Shown piece after piece: positions 45,380 through 54,950 of a stretch of 64,000 nt of DNA; within the stretch, counting starts at the first letter, position 1; each line of letters opens with the position of its first letter. Source of the stretch: Fasciolopsis buskii (lineage: Eukaryota > Platyhelminthes > Trematoda > Plagiorchiida > Fasciolidae); assembly GCA_008360955.1 (NCBI GenBank), contig LUCM01008186.1:1-64000 (forward strand), written 5' to 3'. A program made the translations under genes and the position numbers. The notes below the pieces were generated by a model. That model made no database searches, was not told the origin of the DNA, and saw only the letters and a list, made by a program, of their open reading frames with translations.

Positions 45380-48300
45380 TACTGCTCAGAGTTCCCTCTT
45401 TTATTCAACCTGTCTCTTCTGTCTCCAGCCCAGTCTGTTTGCCCCTTCTGCCTACCCATAGTATCTCCATTGATAACGCGCCCGATACTCGCAACGGTTC
45501 GTTGTCAAGTAGTGTAGTAAGTGGTCTGCTGGCCTACATTTTCTCAAGCCTCGTCAGCCTCTGAATCTCGGTTCCTTCAATGTGCGCACTTTACTGCAGG
45601 CTGGCCAACAGGCGTGTGTGGCTCTGACAGTGGATTGACTCACTTTCGATTGATGTCTGCTGCGTGAGTGAAACACGAATTCGTGATTCGAGTAGCGCAG
45701 TTCAACTAACTGCGCTAAACGTCTCGTCAAGATATTTTCTTCGCACTTCAGGAGACGAGGCAGCTCAAACTGTGGGTCATCGCGGTGTAGGAATAGTATT
45801 GAGTGAGAAGGCTGAAGCAGCCCTTTTAGATTGGATCCCAGTCAACAGTCGCTTGTGTGCCATGAGACTGCAGGGATCAATCGGCGTTCGAAAGGATAGT
45901 AGCGTTAAGCGCAGTTTATTCGTCATCTCGGCATGCGCTCCAACAGACTGCAGCATTGACATGGTGAAAGACGAGTTTTACGATGACCTCGTCACTTGTT
46001 CGAAAGAGCAAGCGCTCTGACATTGTAGTAGTGGTAGGTTATTTTAATGCATAAGTTGCCAAACCTAAGGCGTTGGGAGCCTGTTTAGATGGGCAATGCG
46101 CCTGGCCTGTTCAGCGAACAGATAATGCGGGAAGGGCTTTGCAATCCTCTGCGGGCAATAGCTTATTCCTGCCTAGTACGAATTTCCGACACAGTTGGCG
46201 TCGCATGGCGCTCTAATTCGCCGGGTATTCTGAGTCAGATCGATCATATTGCCGTTCTATCCAGAACTGCAGATTAAATGGAACCACGTACGTCGACTCA
46301 GACTATCCATTAGTTTTAATGTAATTTTTGCTGCAGTTCAACGGCCATTGACGCAAGCCACAAACCCGATTGACGGTCGAACGTCTGTGATTCGGCTGTT
46401 TGCAACAGCTACGAACAAACTATCCGAGGATCTAAGAACTCCGACGAGCAGCACTGTAGACGTGTAGTGAGATCAAATCAAGCAGGCGATGCACTTGGTA
46501 GCAGATTTGGCCTGTGGTCCTAGGTCTGGCGTTCGTCGAAGACAGGGGGTCCCGCAAGTTTCGCTGGGGCTAATGGAGCAAAAACGCCAGCTGTCTAATT
46601 ACAAGGAGGTGAATACGATGTGTCGACAGCTGCGGCATCAGTTAACGATAAGCCTTAAGAATGACCGTGGAAACTGATGGATTAAGGTAGCCGAAGAGAT
46701 GGAAGTAGCAGCTGATCGAGGTAACAGTCAAAGACTGTTTAAGCTTATACGTGAGAGAGGTGGGCGGCAAACTCCGATTAGTAGAGTTGTGTGCGATAGA
46801 AATGAGGTGCTCCTTCGTGGTAGACAACAAAGTTTGAACCGTTGGGCAGAGCACTTCAAGGATCGGTTTAGCTGGCCGCATGTTAACGTAGTTGAGCCGA
46901 CGTCTGTAGCTGCGAGTCCTTCGGAGGTGTCTGTCGATCCCTCAACGGAATTGGAAAAACAGAAAAGCAGCCGGTCCCGATGCCCCTCTCCCTGTTCTTT
47001 TCAAACTGGGTGGTGAAGCTCTGATAGAATCGCTTACTTTCTTGCCTCGTGATATTTGAAACAGAGGGCGTATTCCGTTATCGTCAGGTGTCACTGATTG
47101 TACCCATTTTTTTAAGGAGGGCACATGGACTGGCTGTGGCAATTATCGTGGCATTAGTTTAATTCCGAAAGTTACTAAGGTGTTAGTTTCGATATTGCTG
47201 CGCCGTTTAATACCGATTGGCGAGAGTAACATTCGCTAACAGCAGGCTGGATTTCGTCCAGGTCGAGGTTGTATCGACCAGGTATTCACTCTCCGGAGTT
47301 ACTCGAAATGCGCTACGCACACACCATCCCCTCCTGCAGTCGTAGTTTTTTTTTCGTTCGACTCAATAAACCGAACAGCTCCATTCAGTTGTCTCCACCG
47401 GTAGCGTATGCCAGCGAATTTCGTGAACCTGTTGCGAGCATTGTACTTGCATGCCTATGGTGGCGCGAGGGTATACGGTGAACTATCAAGTTCATTCGAA
47501 ACAACTAGCAGTGTTCGACAAGAGTGTTCCATGTTTGCACTTCTGTTCAACTTCTTCATGGACGAGGTGGTGGAAAATGCTTTAGGAGTTCGTCAGGATA
47601 AAGGCGTCAAATTGGTAAACGGGATGAGGCTGAGATCCAGATTACGCAGACGAAATCGTAGGCGTGTTGGAATATACGGAAGATGCGCAGCGTGCACTAG
47701 ACAGACTCACGAGGGCTAAAGCTCCATTCGGGATGTGCCTTTCACCTGCAAGTTTTAAAGTGCTGTTAGAAGACTGGACGAAAATAGTTCAAATTTTGAT
47801 GCTGGATGGAGAGGAACTAACGATTGTAGACCATTTCACTTACCTTGACCGCTGTGTGTCGAATGTTGGTAACACTAAGTGTAGGTGTGCACGCCTACAT
47901 CCAAGGTTCGAACGGCATGCGCTAGACCAAAGCACTGGTGCCGTCAACCTGATATTTCGCCGAAGTTCAAAGGTCATGTTCACTGTGCCACTGCTCTGAA
48001 TTCTCCTGTTTGGATGCCGAAGATGTTCGCCGCTGGGATGTTTTCGACCATCGATGTCTAAGTTGTATCGCTACGAATGGATTGAGTGACCGCGTGAGTA
48101 ATGTGGAGGTTCGGAATCTAATATTAGGTGCTGGTACTGAGAACGCTTTATGTCAGCGTGCGAAACGTAGCAGACTTCGTTGCTTTGGTCACGTCTTGTG
48201 TATGGCGAACACTCGTCTACCACATCGTGCCTTATTTTGCGTTTCTCTTGGAGTTGAAGAAGCCATGTGGAGGTCAACAGATGAAGTGGCGAAGTGAAAT

Positions 48301-48440
48301 GAGAAAATGCACAGCGAACTTAGATAAAGTGTGTCTCGCGTCTTCGTGGTTGGGACCCGAAAGACTGGAGGTACTGAAGGATACGGCAGCGAACCGTGGG
48401 GAGTGACGATCGTGTTGTCATTTACTGTCGAATTGGAATG
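45380..48440 (+). mobile_element. RTE-like LINE, second copy, more decayed
   Basis: Plus-strand relative of the element at 29.1-32.4 kb, inverted with respect to it. The endonuclease spans about 45,550-46,270 (SETRIRDSSSAV and VGHRGVGIVLSEKAEAALLD intact, GDFN box changed to VVGYFNA). The linker lies at 46,320-46,900. RT spans about 46,900-47,690 (NFVNLLRALYLHAYGGARVY, TSSVRQECSM, and a catalytic box changed to DYADEIVG). The C-terminus spans 47,800-48,420 (MLDGEELTIVDHFTYLD, RCFGHVLCMANTRLPHRALF and KKPCGGQQMKW). Several stops and frame changes are present. Identity to the first copy is about 95% over the endonuclease start (45,545-46,000) and falls to nearer 85-90% in the RT. Confidence 0.8.
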
Positions 48441-50417
48441 ATTGTCCCATATATTCGCCTTCCCAGTTCTTCAGGCCGACACAGTAGATCTTGTGATTAC
48501 TTGAACAACTCGTACGCAGTTTTTGTAAACCAGTACTGCTTAGCGGTTGGCAAAAGTTACAGCTGCCGCCAGTAGTCGCACCCTGCTTCATTTCCTTATA
48601 TTTCCATATCCATAACTGCTCGCGGTCATTATTTAGGCCTCTTACTGTGACTTCTCAGGGTTTTGTGCACTTCATTGTGTTTGTGAATCGATGCGGGAAA
48701 TGAGTGCGTATCGCTGGGCATCTTCCAGAGCAACTGGGGTCAAAAGTACCCAACATTTATGACGTCCGTTATGAACTGGAATCCTGCTTGGCGTCTACAG
48801 AGGTATGTAAATCGTCACGCTTAGTCGAGGTGTAGTCTCGCCGTGATTTTGCTGACATTTTATAACCATCTTTTAATTGAAGTTCGCTCAAGGTAGTATG
48901 GCTAACCCAAACCTACGACCGTTAGCTAGCTCGTAATCATTGTCTAGCTGGATCATCGTTCTTGATACATGGTTTTGCCCGATGGAGTTTACCGCCATAG
49001 TATATATCTGGTCACACTTAGCGAACATAGGTCGGTCCTATACATCAGCTACATGAGCTCGTTAGGCTCCTCGAACTAGTCTTTCGGGTAGGTTTTTGCA
49101 TGCATCAACATAGCTTATTGTAGGACGGTAAACACGGTGGTGAATCTATAGGGAGAAGACCACTGCACTTCCGAAGCCAGAGAAGTCAGAACTGCTGTAT
49201 ACGATCGGTCGACTGTATTTCCACATTTCAGTAGAGTCAAGCAACTCGATCAGTGATGTGGCAGCAGTGTGATGAGATTAGAAATCCAAATTTCCGGATT
49301 GAATATAAATTTCAGTGCGCAGAATTAAAGCGTGCTCGGCAATACTTCTTCGCACCGCACCGGTCAAATACGTAGATGCTTTCCACCGTGTAATGGATTG
49401 TCGTATGATCTGGTCTAATGATCTCTAAAAAAATCGTTTGCGATATCGATGTCCGAGGGTCAACTGTTTGTGGATCGAATCGACCACCTATCTCAAGGAA
49501 GTTGGTAGTTTAATTAGAGAATCTAACTATTTACGAGAGCTTTTGACGTGATATGGCTTAAATTAATATGCGCTACTTTTGAACTTTTCCTATTAACGGT
49601 ACCCGGCGTTACTGCATGTCCGTTAGTGAGTAGTCAAACGGCAGGTTGGTAAGCGGTAGGGTATAAAAGCAACAGATGCGGGATTTTGCATAGTCACCAC
49701 ACATTACCATGCATATATTGGACTAGCGTTTGCTGGAAACTAGAATAAACTTAAAAGTGCTACTTTTCATAGGAATGGTATAGAACGAGATAACGTGTAT
49801 GTTCATCTAAATTTTTTATGTCAAGTAGAACTTAGCTAAAAGCTTCATCTCGAAAGTATTGCTTGAACAATGTAAACTTCAGGGAAAATGAACCATTAGA
49901 AAAGGATAAAAAAGGTTAGAGAACGGCGTGGACGCCGAGGTTCTTCAGAACTTCTTCCACTTCCTCTTATTTATGAAAAGGTCAGCTAAGCATGGTATCA
50001 GTTGTGAGCTGGCGTCAGACCCACGCTTTATTCTCGAATCCTTACCTCAAGCAACTTTCCATCCGGAAGCAATGACAGGCGTACATGTTAATCTGCAAAC
50101 AGATGAGCAACAAATAGTCTTAATGCAGTCAAACAATGAGTCTTACAGCAAAAATAAAATAGCTGTTCTTCGCTATGCTTCCAGGACTAATTAAAAAACC
50201 GTCTGCTTTGCGTTACCTTTGCAAACGCCAGTGCAACTGTCGCGAGAAATAAATCCGATCAAATAATTAGTAGGCACAGAGAGATTAAAGTTTATCAGCC
50301 AATACCAACTGCAGCGAATTGGTTTCACTCATAGGCAAGAGGCGCGTTAAGTTCGCCTAGATCGTTAGGACGTTCACTGATTTTGGGTGCTCGGACCAGG
50401 ATTAGGGCTGGAGATTC
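48441..50417. other. unassigned sequence
   Basis: The plus frame 49,928-50,194 (88 codons) is the only notable open frame and is not recognised. No terminal repeat or RNA gene is visible between the RTE copy and the gypsy LTR. Confidence 0.4.
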
Positions 50418-50665
50418 TGTAGTAGGCAAAAGGACCATACCGTATTCGCACAGGCTGTGTATTTCGGCATGACGACAAGTTAAAACTGAAAACCCGTAAA
50501 ACCGGTGAGTTGGGTCTATACCCTTGACCAGGTCACGTGGTTCTGGTGCTCGGCTGACCTGATTGGTCTTTCATTGGAAATTGAAATATACTGGGCACAC
50601 CCTACAACGCTTCTCTGCCGGAGCATCCAGCGCGTGCGTATAGATGCTTGGATCGATTTAGCTGA
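50418..50665 (-). repeat. LTR remnant, left (3' LTR of the gypsy element)
   Basis: Starts TGTAGTAGGCAAAAGGACC and matches 54,684 onward (TGTAGCTGACAAAAGGACC). Shared blocks include GCATGACGACAAGTTAAAAC and GGGTCTA, and GATTTAGCT closes the detectable match. Identity is about 70-75% with indels. The inner end, next to the integrase end, is approximate. Confidence 0.7.
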
Positions 50666-50799
50666 GTGTGAAACGAACGGGTTTGGAAATCCTTCTATTG
50701 AAGCGAGTGCGAGCGCTGGCCGGGGGTCAAGTGTTTGTGATGTGTTCTGGTCGCCTTTCTCAAGGGACCTGGGTCTATCAGGCACAGAAACGGGTGGTT

Positions 50800-51800
50800 T
50801 TATGAAAAAATCTCCAGTCTTATGGGCAGAATGAAGAAATGCTGCTTCTGACCGTTTAAGGCTTACAGTGTCTCTGTAACCACTTCTGTCGATGACAGTA
50901 TTCGTCATGCTTGGAAATAACGGGTAGTAGGCCTGAATGTGCGTGATGCAACTGAAGTGTCACAGAATCGCAACGAACAGAAATGTGTGCAGGTGAATGG
51001 GATGAAAAGTACAGCGGTTTGGGGAGACCCTAAGTGTTTCCGAGCATGACTGCAAAATAAATAACACACATGGACGAGTCAATGACATCAGTACTGTCAC
51101 AGAAGAACTCACCAGGTGACTTCTGGGGTGTCCCAATCACCATATACACTAGAAAGAAACCAAATTCTTTTGGATTGGTGCAGACGCATAATATGGTCAA
51201 CGAAAGGATATCGGACCATTTAGTTGTGTGATAGGTGGGAAAGATCGAGGATTTTAATTGCCTGTGAAATCTCTACTAATCAATCAGATGAAGGGTGGTA
51301 TACGGACGCACGAACGTTTAAGTCCAAGCAGAGTGAAAAAATCAGTGAACAATTTAGATTGGAATTGTGCACCTCCGTCGGTAATGGCTGTAGAAGGAAC
51401 TGTTGCAGAAATCCAGTGATGTGGAAAAGCTTTGGAAATCATTCCACTGTATGCGTCAGCAATGGGGACGGCCAATGGCCAACGAGCGAAAAAGTCAACA
51501 CATGTTAAGAGAAAACAGCAGCCATCGGGTGGTGGCAAGGGACCCACGATCTTTAAATAGACGTGATAAAAACGACCGTTATCAGTGGGTAGCTGGGCAA
51601 TAGAGGATTGGACATGTCGGTGGATTTTGCTTCATTGAATTAGGATACAGGATTTTGCATAGTAGTCGGAGTTGAGTTTGATAAAGACACGTACTACGGG
51701 ATGGGATACAGAGTGTAAATTTGTAAAAACAGACGGCGAGTCGACCAAGGGACAAACGATCGGGGTTTTCCGGTGGCCATGTCACATACAGTGAGACCAT
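50800..51800 (-). pseudogene. gypsy integrase
   Basis: Integrase inserts the retrotransposon cDNA. The zinc-finger region is eroded (MATGKPRSFVPWSTRRLFLQ near 51,770). The core in the frame 51,284-51,547 reads GPLPPPDGCCFLLTCVDFFA, with the first catalytic D in C-V-D, then RWPLAVPI and STAITDGGAQFQSKLF with the second D. The E-containing helix follows after a stop as LVEISQ. The C-terminal module in 50,516-50,908 reads VIDRSGYRDTVSLKRSEAAF, the usual strand pair and K-P-A-F end of this clade. Catalytic D, D and E all seem retained, but stops split the frame. Confidence 0.8.
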
Positions 51801-51929
51801 ATGTAGCAGATGGTAGGTCTTTGCGCACCAAGGAGGATGGTGATTAAGACTGGTGGTAAACTAGTCCTTTATCATCTTTCTTTGCCTTCGCAATGTCTTC
51901 CCAGTTGGATGAGAGTGACATCTGACGTG

Positions 51930-52350
51930 AAATTGGACGGGACAGACCGTCCATCACGAGATTATCAGATCCTCCCCAATGTCTAATACCGGTAGTGTAC
52001 TAGGAGATGTAGTTGAGATGTTGAATTCCTCTCAGGAAATAGCGATCTGTGTTGGAAGCTGGAGCATATGTTAGAGGTTTATAATCAGCGCATGTGGTAC
52101 AGTCCCGGCCCTCTAAAATGTGTCAAAAGTTATTTATTTCAAGGTATATTGCAAGAAGTTCACGTCCAAATGTCCCATAGCTGGATTTGCCGGTGCAGCT
52201 TCCCAGAGAAAAGTGACAGGTTGCGTCGCACCTTTAACTTTGTGCTGTAATTTGAAATGGACGGCCAGAGTGGAGGCATTTGTTGGCAGAACGAAGATGG
52301 CCTTGTCGTCAATCTTTGGGTGTGCAAAAACGAGTGCTTTAGACAAGGCT
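51930..52350 (-). pseudogene. gypsy RNase H domain
   Basis: The frame 52,134-52,346 reads LVFAHPKIDDKAIFVLPTNA, where the usual first catalytic D of V-T-D-A-S has become N (P-T-N-A-S). The C-terminal part near 52,090-51,940 reads CTTCADYKPLTYAPASNTDR and SDNLVMDGLSRP, the standard T-D-H-K-P-L to A-D-A-L-S-R segment. T-D-H has become A-D-Y. The domain cannot be active. Confidence 0.75.
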
Positions 52351-52442
52351 TCCTTGGCTCCTTGTGGTGTTCTTTCAGCCTGTGAAATCTTAGAAAGCTT
52401 GCGCGGCCCTTTTTTAGAACCTCGGTTATTGGTCCCAAGATC

Positions 52443-53218
52443 TTATAACATTTGGGTATGAGTCGGTAACAGTAAATGATGATACCCAAGAACCGATGTA
52501 GACTCTTGAAAGACTGATTCTGAGTAGCCATGAATAGTACTGAGTTTGCTTTCTAGCATCCGAGTACCGTCAGCGTAATGACCAAGGAGTTCGATAGACA
52601 GCACCAATGATGCATTTAAAGGTACTGATAGAAATGCCATACTCCTGGAGGCGTTGAAAGACGAGATGGAGATGTTCGTGATATTCGTGTTCGTCTGTAT
52701 TGAAAATGAGAACATCACTGCACACGAGAGCGAAATTAAGATCACGAAACACCTGATCCATGAACATCTGGGGTGTTTGAGCTGCATTTCGCAAGTCAAA
52801 ATGCATGCAAAGGAGTTCTTATAGGCCAAATGGCCTTGTGACGGCAGCCTTTGGAATGTCCTCTGGTGTTATGGGGACGTAGTCGTACGTCTGTACCAGA
52901 TCGAGCTTTGATAATGTTATTTTGCCCCACAGGCTGTTGCAGAATAGTGAATATATGGGGTGGGGTACAGTTGGTTCGTTAAATGCATGATAAATCATCA
53001 CACGGGCGCCGATCGCTGTTGCCTTTTTGGACCGTGTAGGGTGGCGATACCCATGGGTTACCTGATGGGGACATTGTTCTCGGTCTCGGCATATGTTCAA
53101 ATTCTGCTTTGGCTGCAGAAAATCTCTCGAATGACAGTCTACTTGGTTGCGTTGTTATCGGGGTACTTCTAGTGACAATGCGATGCTGGACGTCACATGA
53201 TGTTGTAGTTGGGGGCAT
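52443..53218 (-). pseudogene. gypsy reverse transcriptase
   Basis: Three overlapping minus frames give the RT. Its start, 52,979-53,218, has SRLSFERFSAAKAEFEHM and GNPWVSPPYTVQKGNSDRRP. The fingers, 52,819-53,100, read GKITLSKLDLVQTYDYVPI and PEDIPKAAVTRPFGL. The palm, 52,570-52,806, reads DLRNAAQTPQMFMDQVFRDL followed by ALVCSDVLIF, where the usual Y-I-D-D-I-L catalytic box is destroyed. The connection continues with SLHRFLGIIIYCYRLIPKC in 52,160-52,531. Two frame shifts and the lost D-D make it inactive. Confidence 0.85.
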
Positions 53219-53249
53219 CTATGGTGAGGCTATTGAAAGGAATTCGTCC

Positions 53250-53455
53250 AAAGCAGAAGATAGTGATTTTCATGAAACAACTCACTATGCGATATCATCG
53301 CCCGACTCACCATTAAGAAACCATGAATGCAGTGTACAACCGTTTCATCCTTGTTAATAATCATGAGCAGTGCGTATCCACCGCGCCCGAACTGGGACGC
53401 AAACCCGGGCCGAACGATTCTGAGTCAAACGCCTTAGCCATTACGCTACTGGGCA
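53250..53455 (-). mobile_element. tRNA-derived SINE inserted in the gypsy element
   Basis: Between gypsy protease and RT the minus strand carries a tRNA-like head (53,383-53,453). It has an A-box-like TAGCGTAATGGCTAAGG, the loop CTCAGAA (would read as a CAG anticodon) and a B-box-like GGTTTGCGTCC. The outer bases GCCC and GGGC can pair as an acceptor stem. The 3' end GTCCCAGTTCGGGCGC resembles the end of tRNA-Lys. A body of about 130 bases follows, starting with a hammerhead-like element. Flanking gypsy coding sequence resumes near 53,245, which marks this as an insertion. Ends are approximate. Confidence 0.6.
53329..53375 (-). ncRNA. decayed hammerhead-ribozyme-like motif in the SINE
   Basis: On the minus strand, after ACGCACTG, comes CTCATGA (core consensus CUGANGA, one change at the conserved G). 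Next is a 12-14 base segment in the place of stem II, then TGAAAC (consensus CGAAAC). A very short stem III follows (ACGG with TTGT), with a GTA cleavage-site-like triplet. Stem I partners would be GCACTG and CACTGC, one mismatch away from pairing. Schistosome S-alpha SINEs carry such ribozymes. This copy should not cleave. Confidence 0.5.
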
Positions 53456-53484
53456 AGCTCTCAACGGTTTCTTGAACATATCCG

Positions 53485-53924
53485 TCACTGATTTGCACGG
53501 CCATGGGCCGGTAGTGTTATCGGACTAATTCCAAGAGAAGGGCTGCAAGCGTAGATACCGTGTGCTTGCAGACAAGCAGTGGTGTCTAACAGATCACGGT
53601 GTTCTGCATCAAACACCGGGCCAGAATAGGGAAGAAAGTCACTCCGAAGGATCTGATGTGAAATATCAGCAATCACAAAAGTTTAGGGAAAGGATGGTCT
53701 TAAACCTAGATCGAGTGTCAGTTGTTTTTTTTACTGTATTTCTTAATGGAGGAACCGTTGGATACCTGTGGAGTGAGGGTGGTAGGACGCAGATAGTGTT
53801 GGCCTGAAGGAACAGGGACTAAACTTATCTGGATGCCGGTATTAACTAGAAACCCAATGAAACTAGACCAATCAGAGATGCAGAGTGGGTCACCAGGCTC
53901 AGAGCCAGCGGCGGCGGTCGCCAT
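53485..53924 (-). pseudogene. gypsy aspartic protease
   Basis: The frame 53,718-53,924 reads FLVNTGIQISLVPVPSG, the flap-side active-site block of CsRn1-type proteases (usual F-L-V-D-T-G-A-E-V-S-V). The catalytic aspartate is replaced by asparagine. It continues with LTPQVSNGSSIKKYSKKN. After a frame break, 53,485-53,676 gives ILRSDFLPYSGPVFDAEHRD, the I-L-G-A-D-F-L end block. N-terminally the frame starts ATAAAGSEPGD, close to the usual gag-protease junction. Confidence 0.8.
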
Positions 53925-54683
53925 TACGGATTACCTTTTGCGTTTCCCGGAGGATTTTCTTTTCAGTTACATGGAGACTGACCGCCGTGCTCCTATAGCA
54001 AACTTCTGGTGATACTAACAATGAGATTTATTAGATGAAACTGAAGGAGGTCTTCTAAATGGTTTGGGGCGTGACGGCGAACGTTTTGATGTGTGTGTTT
54101 TAATATAAAATTCATCTGAGAAGGTAGGTGATTGATTGGTTTCTTAATATGGGAGATGGAGTCCACAGGCGTTGCAAAGGTGACCTTAACGATCGTTCTT
54201 CATCCACAGATGCCATAACAGTGACCCATCCATCTTGTGAGACCCTAAAAGTTGTTTCATGCACCTGAAGAGTTGAGATGGTCTCCGATCTCTTATTTCA
54301 ACACTTGTAAAGAACGTATTGAGGCCCTACTGATCGGTTAATCCAGTGCATATTTGGTAATGTCATTGAAATTTTCAAGTGGAATTTTTAAGTCAAATTA
54401 CACACTTTCTCCGCTGCTCCATCACATACGTATATTGCGGACTGAGAGCGGATGTGGTAAATGCGAAAATGGCTTTTATTTACGCGAGCCACAAGGCGGG
54501 TGTGAAGCACAAAACGGGGGAATTTTCACGGTGGCTGAAGCCTCAAGGATGTTATGGCTGGCTTCTGTATCATGTAAATTCACGGCGAATTATGATGGTG
54601 GACACAATGCGGGAATATTGTCCGCAGTTAAATGCACTGAACAGAGACACAAAAAACAGGAACTAAATTGCGTGCTCACCGAA
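53925..54683 (-). pseudogene. probable gag remnant of the gypsy element
   Basis: Position between the 5' LTR and the protease argues for gag. Sequence support is thin: near 53,950-54,050 the minus strand reads GNAKGNP after a short polar stretch, as at the end of CsRn1-type nucleocapsids, but no clear zinc knuckle survives. The plus frames at 54,354-54,692 are antisense and not considered real. Confidence 0.4.
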
Positions 54684-54950
54684 TGTAGCTGACAAAAGGA
54701 CCACAGTGTATATCCGCATGACGACAAGTTAAAACTGAAAACCAGCACAGCCTGTTTGATGGGTCTACACGCTTCGACCATGTCACATGATTCCGGTGCT
54801 TGGCTGTCCCGATTGGCCTTCACTTGGAAATCGAAATGTGCGAGGGGCATAAATCTCGGGGCGCGCTTTACAACTCTTTCTCCGATGTGAATGCAGTGGA
54901 GAAAAAGACGAACGTTTGTTCGGGAGCCAACAGGTCTGATTTAGCTTTTC
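54684..54950 (-). repeat. LTR remnant, right (5' LTR of the gypsy element)
   Basis: Direct-repeat partner of 50,418-50,665. On the minus strand the LTR ends in TACA and is followed by TTCGGTGAGCACGC, which could be an eroded primer-binding site, although I cannot assign the tRNA. The outer boundary near 54,950 is approximate and no target duplication was found. Confidence 0.65.

Larger units (their letters stand above)
50418..54950 (-). mobile_element. Ty3/gypsy LTR retrotransposon, CsRn1-like, decayed
   Basis: The minus strand holds, in the Ty3/gypsy order, eroded gag (54.6-53.95 kb), protease (53.92-53.48), RT (53.22-52.45), RNase H (52.35-51.93), integrase (51.8-50.8) and LTR remnants on both sides. 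The protease and RT sequences resemble the CsRn1/Kabuki group, known from Clonorchis and other flatworms. Its span of about 4.5 kb is close to that of intact relatives. Each domain carries frameshifts or stops and at least two catalytic residues are lost. A tRNA-derived SINE sits between protease and RT. The outer ends beyond the first TG of each LTR are uncertain. Confidence 0.85.

Noticed and set aside
50650..50705. CTGAGTGTGAAAC in the left LTR as a hammerhead core
   Set aside because: The spacing between the two half-cores leaves no room for stem II, and the right LTR does not keep it.
53383..53453. A functional tRNA gene
   Set aside because: The anticodon stem pairs poorly, the B box has two changes and the acceptor stem pairs in only four positions. 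Its location inside a gypsy element and the hammerhead-like body fit a SINE head better.
54354..54692. Plus-strand frame of 112 codons as a gene
   Set aside because: It lies antisense to the gag region of a minus-strand gypsy element and overlaps a second open frame. It has no recognisable motif.
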